Source of the DNA: JBBTCJ01 sp038043285
Lineage (GTDB): Bacteria > Planctomycetota > Phycisphaerae > UBA1845
Direction of reading: 5' to 3'
Length of the DNA: 59,368 bases
Assembly: GCA_038043285.1 (NCBI GenBank)
Contig: JBBTCJ010000078.1
Span: forward strand, 1 to 59,368
This document shows positions 51,853 through 59,368 of the stretch, in pieces. The first letter of the stretch is position 1. Every line of letters starts with the position of its first letter. The notes beneath the pieces are model-generated. The model did not search any database, was not told the DNA's origin, and was given only the letters and a program-made list of their open reading frames with translations. Made by a program: the position numbers and the translations under genes.

Positions 51853-52323
51853 ATGAACCGGCTCCACGTCTTGGTCGCCGACCGCGACTCAAAAGCCCGC
51901 GGAACCTTGCGCGCCCGACTGATGGACTGCGGATATCGCGTCACCACCGTCGGCACGGGCGATCGCATCCTCCGACGATGCGAAATCGATCCTCCCGACG
52001 TTCTCGTCGTCGACGTCGCCTTGCCGGACATGGACGGCTACGAACTCTGCGAGCGCCTTCGGACCGACGCTCTGGCTCAGGGCATCACCGTCATTCTGCT
52101 CACCGAGCCGCCCGATGATCTCAGCCGGACCTATGCTGAACAGATGGTCGAGTTCGCCGGCGCGGACTTTTTCCTGGGCAAACCCTACGATCCCAGCGTG
52201 GTCCTGCAACTGATCGACGACGTGCGACGGCGAACCAGGCCGGCAGTCACCCGTGCACCGCTGGTCCGCCCGAGGCCCGCCACTTGGCCCACCGCGCGGA
52301 TCCTCCTCCGCGGTACTCGGTAG
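51853..52323 (+). CDS. Single-domain response regulator (CheY-like receiver)
   Basis: 156 aa from ATG at 51853 with GGAGG 9 nt before it. Receiver fold only: Asp10/Asp12 in VADRD, phospho-acceptor Asp54 in VLVVDVALPDMDG, Thr84 in VILLTEP, Lys110 in FFLGKPYDP. The first acidic pair is split (DRD rather than DD/ED), so phosphorylation chemistry may differ a little. No output domain; the last 30 residues are basic and Pro-rich. No histidine kinase adjoins it, so its partner is encoded elsewhere. Confidence 0.92.
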   Translation: MNRLHVLVADRDSKARGTLRARLMDCGYRVTTVGTGDRILRRCEIDPPDVLVVDVALPDMDGYELCERLRTDALAQGITVILLTEPPDDLSRTYAEQMVEFAGADFFLGKPYDPSVVLQLIDDVRRRTRPAVTRAPLVRPRPATWPTARILLRGTR

Positions 52324-52502
52324 GCGCGTCTCACTCTCAACGACCCGGGACAAGCGAGCGCTCAATCCGCATCGCGACCGTCGGGCTACGACGCCACGAC
52401 ACTCATTGTTCCGGGTATGTCCGTGGGTTTTCTTGCGTGACGAGTGAAGAAAACGACCGCGTGGTTTCGCCCACCCGAAGCGACCGATCGCGGGCTTGAC
52501 GG

Positions 52503-53012
52503 TTATCCCAAGCTCTTCGCGCAGGCGAGTACCGCGTCGTAGGCGGGATGGCTGGCCACCTCGGGAACGTATTCGGCATAGCGGACAACGTCGTTCTTGT
52601 CGACGACGAAGACCGCCCGGCAGTTGACCCGCAAGTCCGGAATCAGCGTGCCGTAAGCCTTGCCGAAGCCCATGTCATGGTGGTCGCTGAGGACGACGAA
52701 CCGCTCGCGGTCAATGCCTTCCGCGCCGCAGAACCGCCCCTGGGCCGTCGGCAGGTCGGCACTGATGGTGCAGAACGTCACCCCTGTGAGTTTTGCCGCT
52801 TCCTCGTTGAATCGCTTGGTCTGCATCGCGCACACCGGCGTGTCCAGCGACGGGACCACGCTGTAAATACGGGCTTTGCCCTTCATGTCGGCGAGCCGGA
52901 CCTTGTCCACCAGGCTCTTACGCAGCGTCGCGTCAGGGGCTTTGTCCCCGACCTTCAGTTCCGACCCCTCCAGATTCAGCGGATTCCCCTTCAGCGTGCA
53001 AGTGCGGCTCAC
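52503..53012 (-). CDS. tpx: Thiol peroxidase Tpx
   Basis: 169 aa, standard. It reduces lipid and hydrogen peroxides with thioredoxin. Peroxidatic Cys61 in SVVPSLDTPVCAMQT and resolving Cys95 in GRFCGAEG, the Tpx arrangement. GTG start with AAGGAG 8 nt before, read on the minus strand. Convergent with the response regulator. Probably cytosolic here, as no signal sequence is present. Confidence 0.96.
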   Translation of the reverse strand: MSRTCTLKGNPLNLEGSELKVGDKAPDATLRKSLVDKVRLADMKGKARIYSVVPSLDTPVCAMQTKRFNEEAAKLTGVTFCTISADLPTAQGRFCGAEGIDRERFVVLSDHHDMGFGKAYGTLIPDLRVNCRAVFVVDKNDVVRYAEYVPEVASHPAYDAVLACAKSLG

Positions 53013-53517
53013 GGCGGCTCTCCTTGGTGATATTCGGACCTCGGATCCGGCGATTGGCGTTCGACTTCCGATCTGCCGACGGCGATCCTAGAGGAGCCTG
53101 GGCTTGCGGTCAACGAGCCGACCTGGCGGGCACGTCGTCGGGATCTGTGTCCGCCGCGACGCCGGACGGGCTGATTCTTGACGGGACATTGCGGCTAACC
53201 CTATCATGGGTCGGAGAACGATGTTGGACGCGCCCGCTGCCGAACCGATTGCGTTGGCGGCCTCAGGCTCCAGCACGGGAATGAGACCTCGCCGGGGCTT
53301 GTCTCCGCCTTCCTGGAGCGTCGACCGAGGCGCGGAACTCGCGGTCGGGCGAAGCCCGCCGGCCCGATTTCGCATCCCCTGTGCTGGAGGCAACGCGCGC
53401 TGACCATCGACGCCGGTGTTGCGCCGAGTCGGGTTGTTGAACAATGAGGATCGATCAATGGCCGCAGGTCGCGTCAATCCGCACCCGGACATGGTCGTTC
53501 CACACGGAGTTTTCGTC
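53013..53517. other. Divergent region between tpx and the FG-GAP protein
   Basis: 505 nt. A promoter candidate (53178-53207) points to the FG-GAP gene. An in-frame extension of that gene exists but shows no protein-like sequence. No RNA gene seen. Confidence 0.45.
53178..53207 (+). promoter_or_regulatory. Predicted promoter for the FG-GAP protein
   Basis: TTGACG, 18-nt spacer, TATCAT. The leader would be about 300 nt. Confidence 0.35.
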
Positions 53518-56500
53518 ATGAGCGATGCACGCAAGCGGACGGCTGGGCGCACCGGTTGTTTTTTAGCGGTCGGAATGATCGCGTTGTTTTCCTCCGGTCA
53601 GTTGTCGTGCAGCTCGGCGCCCACGGCGTTTGTGGTCAACGGTCCCGGCGGGGCGGGGAACATTCCGCCGACCCTGGACTTCCTGGAGCCAATCGAAAAC
53701 CAGACGCGAGGCCAGGGCGATCCGCTTCTGATCCACTGGACCGATCTGGACGCGGACAGTGCGGCACTCATCAGTTTCTCCCTTCTCAACACCCAGACCA
53801 ACGGCGTCATCGTGCTGGTCGACGGGCTGGCCGAGAACGACCAGGCGGGGCCCGACACGCAAACCCTCGATACGACGTTGATCCCCCAGGGAACCTACAA
53901 CCTGTTTGCGAGCATCTCAGACGAGGCCAGCCGGGTCGACGTCTTCGCCATGACCAAGGGGGCCAATCCTGAACGCGTGGTCATCCGCATCGTCGGAGCG
54001 GGTGAGGCCCACCTTTCCGAACCGCCCCAGGTCGCCGTCACCGAACCGGTTTTTGACCTGAGCGTTACCCAGGACGACGTTGTGCACATTAGCGTACAGC
54101 CAACCGCGGCAAGTGCGGCTGTGCCCTACGACCGAGACAGCGACGTGACGGTCTACCTGTTGTTCGATCTCGATCAGCAGCCGAATAACGACGATCCCGC
54201 CAACCCCGATCCCAACAAGATCATCGTTCTCGAGAAGCGCTCTCCGATCGCCGAGGACTCGACGGGAGCATTGCCGTTCGACCCACGCATCGACCTCGGC
54301 ATCGTCCCCGCTCGTCCCAACGGGGATCCCTATTACGTCCGCGCGACCATCGACGACGGGACCAATCCTCGCGTGCACGCCTACGCCCCTGGGACGCTCA
54401 GCGTGGTAAGCCTGGCCGCCGGTACCGTAGACCTGGCCGACGTGGGCAGAACCCTCTCCGGCTCGCGCTTCTACGGATTCAATCCCGCAGGAAACCTGGG
54501 GTCATCCATCACGGCGGTGACCGACTTCGACGCCGATGGAACCGACGACTTCATGGTTGCGGCCCGGTTTGGGAATCCGCAGAACGTGGGACCGGTCGGC
54601 GAAGCCTATCTCATCTATGGGCAAGCGGGCCTTCGATTCGGCGGCGTGATTTCCATCAACGCAGTGAGCAACGACGTTGAAGGTGCGGTCTTTCACGCCC
54701 CGCCGGTACGCAGCCAAGCCATTCCGGATCCGAATGCGCGTACTGCGGGCATCACGGACTTGGGCTTTGTGTCGGATCTCAGCGGCGATGGGCGTCCCGA
54801 TCTTCTCTTTGGACTCCCACATGTTCATGGCGCATGGGATGCGACGGACTACGACGTCGAGGACGCCGACGAGCAACCATCCCTCTGCTACCCCGACGGG
54901 CTGGTCAACAATTATTCGGATGCTTTTGATGGCATTCTAGACGCGAACTTCTTTGCCGGCGGGATGGCCGTGATCGTCAACAGCCAGAATCGGGACAATA
55001 GACCACACATCCAGAATCCGTTCGCCACGCGGCTGCGTACCACCGAAGTTTCGCTGGAGCTTGTCGGCCAGCTCCCAACGACTCTAGACGCGGATGGTCG
55101 GAACGATCACGGTCTCATCCTGGCCCGAGCTGACAACGTCGGGATTGCTGATGGGCAAATCGAAGCGGACGAGCCCTTGCGTATCGCGGGTGGAAGGTTC
55201 ATCGCGGGTGGGTTTGGGGATCGACCGCGGTTCTTCCAGGGTGGATCGTTTAGTCCCCTCGAACCCGCGCGAGAAGACATGTTCGGACAACACGTCGGTG
55301 CGCTCGGTGACATTACCGCGGACGGACGCCCGGAGTTGATCATTTCGGCGCCGCGAAATGAGCGGTATCTCGCGGACATTGCTGACGATTCTCCGTTGGG
55401 TCTTGGTTTCAGTCCTCATTACTTCTCGGCAATTTACCGAGGCAGCATCAATGTCTTTCCGGGAAGGAACTATAATGCGACCAATCAGAGGGACATCAAC
55501 GATGACTCCGGTTCATCGGTGACCCCCTTCCTGGATCACTGGGAGTTCCCACCGATCGGTAGTTGCACGGCGGCTCCACCTGTGCCCCGTCATTATGTCA
55601 GTCCCGCTGAGGCGTTCTCGATTCTTGCCGAGAACGTTGACGACATGCTCGGTGACGGCCAGTCCGCCGGCGATGTCAATCAGGACGGCCTCGACGACAT
55701 TCTCTGCGGTGCGCCGAAGAACGATCGGACCTCCTCCGCCAAGGACACCGGTGCAACGTACGTCATCTACAGCCGAACGGTATCCGGCGAGATCCTCCTC
55801 GACCGCGCCAACGATCCCGTCCTTCGTCCGCCGATGCTTCGCATTCGCGGGCTTAGCCCCGGTGATCAAATCGGCTGGACCCAAGCCTCCGGGCTGGACG
55901 TCAACGGAGATCGCATCGCCGACGTATTTCTTGCCTCGCCGGCAACCGACTACGGCAGCGTTTCCCGCGATTCCTGCGGCGGGGACTTCAACAGTGACGG
56001 AACGATTACCCAGAACGACTTCGCTCTTTCCTCTTTCAACAACTGCCAACAGGACGTTGGTGACGACGTTTTCAGCGACGATGCCTGCAAATCCTTCGAT
56101 TATGACAACGACGGAGACATCGACGACGAGGACCGCTGCGTCTTCTGCTGCCTCTCCGACGATTGCGAACCCGACGCTTCCTGCGTTCATGGCCGCGGCG
56201 CCTCCTGCTGCGACGACCTGGTCGACAACGGATTCGTCGGCATCGTCTTCGGCGGGCGCTTCTTCGACGGCGACCGCGACATCACCCAGATCGCCACCAC
56301 CGACCTTCCCGGTACGATCTTCTTCGGCGGCGCCGCCGGACATCGCGCCGGAGTCAGCATCAGCTCTGCCGGGGACTTCAACCAGGACGGGTACGGTGAC
56401 CTCCTGATCGCGGCTCCGGGCGAGGTCCGCATCGACCGGGCTGACCGGGAGCGCGTCGGCGTCGTCTACCTCGTCTTCGGCGGACCTCACCTGGAAAACA

Positions 56501-56814
56501 CGGTCTGGAATCTTTCCGACCCCGATCGCGGCGTCGGGTCCAGCGAGCTTCCCGGCATTATCTTCCTCAGTCCCTACGTCAAGGGTCGGCCCAACGAGGC
56601 CGCCCCAACCGTGGTCGGTCTGCTCGGCGACATCAACAACGACGGGTTCGACGACATCGGCGTCGGCAACCCCAAGGCCGACTTCATCGACCTGAGCTTC
56701 CCCCAAGGGCCCAATGCTCCGGGTGACGATCCCGCCGCCGGCCGCCGTTCCAACGCCGGCGATTTGTACATCGTTTACGGGAACAACTTCGGCAGCAACC
56801 GCGGGACGCCGTAG
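53518..56814 (+). CDS. FG-GAP repeat surface protein with EF-hand/dockerin-like insert
   Basis: 1098 aa from ATG at 53518 (GGAG 9 nt upstream). The signal region (CFLAVGMIALFSSGQLSC, residues 14-31) ends in an imperfect lipobox, so it may be a lipoprotein. After a Pro/Asp-rich beta region come at least seven FG-GAP repeats of the form GDxNxDGxxDxxxGAP (for example AGDVNQDGLDDILCGAPK), the beta-propeller of integrin-alpha-like proteins that binds Ca. Around residue 819-880 a Cys-rich insert carries GGDFNSDGTITQNDFALSSF and DYDNDGDIDDEDRC, which look like dockerin or EF-hand loops. Surface adhesion or carbohydrate binding is likely. Partners are unknown. Confidence 0.85.
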   Translation: MSDARKRTAGRTGCFLAVGMIALFSSGQLSCSSAPTAFVVNGPGGAGNIPPTLDFLEPIENQTRGQGDPLLIHWTDLDADSAALISFSLLNTQTNGVIVLVDGLAENDQAGPDTQTLDTTLIPQGTYNLFASISDEASRVDVFAMTKGANPERVVIRIVGAGEAHLSEPPQVAVTEPVFDLSVTQDDVVHISVQPTAASAAVPYDRDSDVTVYLLFDLDQQPNNDDPANPDPNKIIVLEKRSPIAEDSTGALPFDPRIDLGIVPARPNGDPYYVRATIDDGTNPRVHAYAPGTLSVVSLAAGTVDLADVGRTLSGSRFYGFNPAGNLGSSITAVTDFDADGTDDFMVAARFGNPQNVGPVGEAYLIYGQAGLRFGGVISINAVSNDVEGAVFHAPPVRSQAIPDPNARTAGITDLGFVSDLSGDGRPDLLFGLPHVHGAWDATDYDVEDADEQPSLCYPDGLVNNYSDAFDGILDANFFAGGMAVIVNSQNRDNRPHIQNPFATRLRTTEVSLELVGQLPTTLDADGRNDHGLILARADNVGIADGQIEADEPLRIAGGRFIAGGFGDRPRFFQGGSFSPLEPAREDMFGQHVGALGDITADGRPELIISAPRNERYLADIADDSPLGLGFSPHYFSAIYRGSINVFPGRNYNATNQRDINDDSGSSVTPFLDHWEFPPIGSCTAAPPVPRHYVSPAEAFSILAENVDDMLGDGQSAGDVNQDGLDDILCGAPKNDRTSSAKDTGATYVIYSRTVSGEILLDRANDPVLRPPMLRIRGLSPGDQIGWTQASGLDVNGDRIADVFLASPATDYGSVSRDSCGGDFNSDGTITQNDFALSSFNNCQQDVGDDVFSDDACKSFDYDNDGDIDDEDRCVFCCLSDDCEPDASCVHGRGASCCDDLVDNGFVGIVFGGRFFDGDRDITQIATTDLPGTIFFGGAAGHRAGVSISSAGDFNQDGYGDLLIAAPGEVRIDRADRERVGVVYLVFGGPHLENTVWNLSDPDRGVGSSELPGIIFLSPYVKGRPNEAAPTVVGLLGDINNDGFDDIGVGNPKADFIDLSFPQGPNAPGDDPAAGRRSNAGDLYIVYGNNFGSNRGTP

Positions 56815-57131
56815 CGAGGTTTACCATTGGCGATTGGCGATTTGTTTGTCCGAACCAAGCCACTGACCCGGTCGTAGTATCCGCAATGAATCGCCGCTAG
56901 AATAGCCGCGAAGGATGGTGTCGTTGCGCTCACGGGAGATTGCCTTCCAAGAATCGCCCAAACGAACCCATGTGGCACCGGTATCTTGCCGGCGTTCCTA
57001 AGGGCTGGAAGCCGGTGCCAAACGGTCTTTTGAGAGGTTCTAAAAGAGAGTCGGGGCGAGCGTAACGTCGAGAGGCTGTCGGTGCCCCGTGGATAGAACC
57101 CTCGACTGGTGATGGTGGAGCAACGGAACTC
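56815..57131. other. Gene-free stretch before the metal ATPase
   Basis: 317 nt. It begins with the ATTGGCGATTGGCGATT oligo run (56827 on). No clear promoter, terminator or RNA was found. The frames here are read from other strands of GC-rich DNA. Confidence 0.45.
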
Positions 57132-59132
57132 ATGGCCCACGCCCACATGCGGGAAATCGAGGCGGAAACCCTCAAGGCGAGCAGCCTGCTGATCGCCACT
57201 CTGATGGGCGGCATGCTCGTGGTCAGTTCCTTTATCGTCGACTTTCCCTTTGTCGCCCAAACGCTCTTCCAGCATCCCGCCGAGTTCGGCGTGGGCCGGT
57301 TCCACACGCCGTATTCGGACGTGATTGCGCTGATCGGCGCCGTGCTTCTGGGCGCTCCGCTGGTTTGGCACGCGTTGAAATGCCTCGCCCATGGCCACAT
57401 GCACATGGACGAGCTGGTCGCCTTGGCCGTCGCCGCCGCGATCGCGCTCGGGGAATACCAGGAAGCGGGAATCATCGCCTTCTTCATGATCGTCTCGAAT
57501 CTGATTGAAACGCGAACCGCCCTCGGCGCTCGCGCTTCGATCGAGTCGCTGCTCCGGCTCACCCCGGAACGCGCCCATCGCCTTGGCCCCGACGGCAGCG
57601 AGGAGGAAATCGACGCCAAGGAGCTTCAGCCCGGACAAATCGTCCGCGTCCGCCCCGGCGACAACGTTCCCGCCGACGGTCAGGTCATCCGCGGCGAATC
57701 CTCCGTCAACCAGGCCAACATAACCGGCGAATCGTTGCCCGTGGACAAGTCCGTCGGCGACGAAGTCTTCAGCGGCACGAACAGCCTTACCGGCGTCATG
57801 GATTTCCGCGTCACCAAGGCCGGCGGCGACACTACCCTGGGCCGCGTTCAGCACCTTATCCTCGACGCCGAGCGAACCCGCATCCCGCTCATGCGTCTCA
57901 TCGACAAATATGCCGGATGGTACACCCCGACGGTGTGTATGTTGGCCGCCGTGGTCTGGTTCTTCTCCGAGGACAAGGACGTCGGCGTGCACAAGGCCAT
58001 CACCATGCTCATCATCGCCTGCCCCTGCGCGCTGGTCTTGGCGACGCCGACGGCCATGGTGGCCGCTCTAAGTTGTGCCGCCCGTCTCGGCATCCTCATC
58101 AAGAATGTTGTCCATCTGGAATACGCCCGTTCGCTCACCGCCGTCATCTTCGACAAGACCGGAACGCTGACCACCGGCGAACTTTCCGTCACCCAGATGA
58201 AGCCCGCGCCCGGCGTGGACGGAGTTGACTTGCTCTGGGCCGCCGCGTCCATCGAGCAAATGAGCAAGCATCCCGCGGCCCTGGCCATGACCGCCGTCGC
58301 GCGCAAAGCCAGGATAGATCTCGCGCACCCCGACAACTTTACGGAGGCCGCCGGACGCGGCGTCTGCGGCGAACTCAACGGCGAACGCGTGCTCATCGGT
58401 CGGTCGAGCTGGCTCGCCGAAATGGGCGTCGACATGAGCCTGACGCAAAACCCCGACTACGCCGAGCCGGAAGGTGTCAGCATGTTGTACGTCGGGCGGA
58501 ACGGGCGATGCCTCGGCTGGATCGGCCTGGAGGATCGAACTCGTCCCGAGGCCCGCGCCGCCATCGACGAACTTCGCGAGCTGCGGATCCACAACATCTC
58601 GATGGTCACCGGGGACAAGTGGTCCGTCGCCCGCCGCGTCGGCGCCGAGATGGGCTGCACCGAGGTCCAAGCGGAGGTGTTGCCCGAGGAAAAGTTCCAC
58701 GTCGTCGACGACCTGCGACGTCGCGGTCACCGGGTTGCCGTCGTCGGCGACGGTGTCAACGACGCGCCCATGCTCGCCGCCAGCGACTTGGGCATCGCCA
58801 TGGGTGCGGCCGGCAGCGACGTGGCTATCAATTCTGCCGCCATCGCCCTGATGAACAACGACTTGGGTCGTCTGCCGTTTCTGATCCGTCTTTCGCGCGG
58901 CGTGACCCAGGTCGTCTGGCAGAACATTCTCTTCGGCGTGTTGTTCATCGTGGTCACGATGACCTTGGCGATCTGGGGTCCATTGACGCCCATCACCGCC
59001 GCCGTCGCCCATACCGGGGCCACCGCCTTTGTCATCTTCAACAGCGCCCGCCTGGTTCGCTTCGGCGAAAAGCATGAACCCGAAGCGGAAACCTACCTCA
59101 TCCCAATGTCGCCCGAACCCGCCGTGGCCTAG
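57132..59132 (+). CDS. P1B-type heavy-metal transporting ATPase
   Basis: 666 aa. It pumps a soft or transition metal out of the cytosol using ATP. The metal-site motif IACPCALVLATP lies at about residue 296, the phosphorylation motif FDKTGTLTTG at about 340, SKHPAAL (the HP locus of P1B pumps) near 380, and VVGDGVNDAPML in the C-terminal half. There is no N-terminal HMA domain, only HAHM-type His (MAHAHMR, AHGHMHMDE). The last helix has AVAHTGATAFVIFNSARL, where E. coli ZntA has ADTGAT; the metal Asp is replaced by His. CPC suggests the Cu or Zn/Cd branch; the ion is unsure. No regulator gene adjoins it. Confidence 0.94.
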   Translation: MAHAHMREIEAETLKASSLLIATLMGGMLVVSSFIVDFPFVAQTLFQHPAEFGVGRFHTPYSDVIALIGAVLLGAPLVWHALKCLAHGHMHMDELVALAVAAAIALGEYQEAGIIAFFMIVSNLIETRTALGARASIESLLRLTPERAHRLGPDGSEEEIDAKELQPGQIVRVRPGDNVPADGQVIRGESSVNQANITGESLPVDKSVGDEVFSGTNSLTGVMDFRVTKAGGDTTLGRVQHLILDAERTRIPLMRLIDKYAGWYTPTVCMLAAVVWFFSEDKDVGVHKAITMLIIACPCALVLATPTAMVAALSCAARLGILIKNVVHLEYARSLTAVIFDKTGTLTTGELSVTQMKPAPGVDGVDLLWAAASIEQMSKHPAALAMTAVARKARIDLAHPDNFTEAAGRGVCGELNGERVLIGRSSWLAEMGVDMSLTQNPDYAEPEGVSMLYVGRNGRCLGWIGLEDRTRPEARAAIDELRELRIHNISMVTGDKWSVARRVGAEMGCTEVQAEVLPEEKFHVVDDLRRRGHRVAVVGDGVNDAPMLAASDLGIAMGAAGSDVAINSAAIALMNNDLGRLPFLIRLSRGVTQVVWQNILFGVLFIVVTMTLAIWGPLTPITAAVAHTGATAFVIFNSARLVRFGEKHEPEAETYLIPMSPEPAVA

Positions 59133-59253
59133 AGCCGTTGGGCTTCCCTGTGGCAAGCCGCGGATTTTAGCCCGCGCGATGGTGGGTGGACCGCGGGGCG
59201 TGGTTTTGGACGCCCGCGGTTGCGGCTGAAAAGAAGCGACTCACCTTTTGAAC

Positions 59254-59277
59254 AGAGCCGCGACCGTAAGGGAGCGG
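59254..59277 (+). repeat. Dispersed repeat, copy 4
   Basis: AGAGCCGCGACCGTAAGGGAGCGG, in the non-coding DNA after the metal ATPase. Confidence 0.7.
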
Positions 59278-59368
59278 ACCTTCTCCGACCCGAAAAATGC
59301 GGTGTGCCGGACCGCTAGCCCGCATTTCTCACCAGGTGAGAGCGGGTCGTCATTTTGAATTGGCCGTG

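Noticed and set aside
55513..56706. 397-aa open frame opposite the FG-GAP gene
   Set aside because: Antisense image of Asp/Gly repeats, giving a Val/Ala/Gly-rich chain.

Overview
The window is GC-rich chromosomal DNA that looks planctomycete-like (PVC group). The evidence is giant Cys-rich secreted proteins with dockerin/cohesin-type modules, soluble PQQ-type sugar dehydrogenases fused to c-haem motifs, an FG-GAP surface protein, a ferredoxin/TPR fusion, and short GC-rich repeats scattered between genes. The lineage is inferred from gene style, not from a marker gene. Both strands are densely coded. No phage, insertion sequence, integrase or CRISPR array was seen.

Layout: 0-7 kb holds tRNA-Pro, glutamate dehydrogenase, Mn-type superoxide dismutase, an acyl-CoA dehydrogenase, TadA and a NapH/CcoG-like polyferredoxin with a TPR tail. 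7.2-29 kb is the most unusual part: five very large exported, Cys-rich, multidomain proteins. Three lie on the minus strand (916, 999 and about 1711 aa) and two on the plus strand (1905 and 990 aa), diverging from a 1.3-kb gene-free stretch with a good sigma70-type promoter. Four of them end in the same two-part tail: a domain starting with R-Y/H-I/L followed by a dockerin-like pair of Ca-binding loops. Two of these four carry a PQQ sugar dehydrogenase domain plus one or two CxxCH haem motifs. The fifth carries a cohesin-like domain and a canonical dockerin. A strong intrinsic terminator closes this block. Two glycosyltransferases follow with overlapping ATGA.

31-41 kb: two small conserved-type proteins, a bPH2 membrane protein, Ada, an M29 aminopeptidase, a methyltransferase and two POT peptide transporters. 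Each transporter has a large soluble insertion, but at a different loop. tRNA-Ser and a DUF2079 membrane protein follow. 43-50 kb (minus strand) is a leucine/isovalerate catabolism cluster: carboxyltransferase, methylglutaconyl-CoA hydratase, biotin carboxylase, separate biotin carrier protein, HMG-CoA lyase and biotin protein ligase. An orphan nucleotidyltransferase gene sits inside it. 50-59 kb: a methyltransferase, a single-domain response regulator, Tpx, an FG-GAP surface protein with an internal EF-hand/dockerin-like insert, and a P1B-type metal ATPase.

How it fits together (inference): the 22-kb secreted-protein block could be a non-cellulosomal cohesin/dockerin surface assembly that brings sugar-oxidising, haem-bearing enzymes to the cell envelope. 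The metabolic genes suggest an aerobic heterotroph that uses peptides and branched-chain amino acids (POT transporters, M29 peptidase, GDH, MCC pathway) and defends against oxidants (SOD, Tpx).
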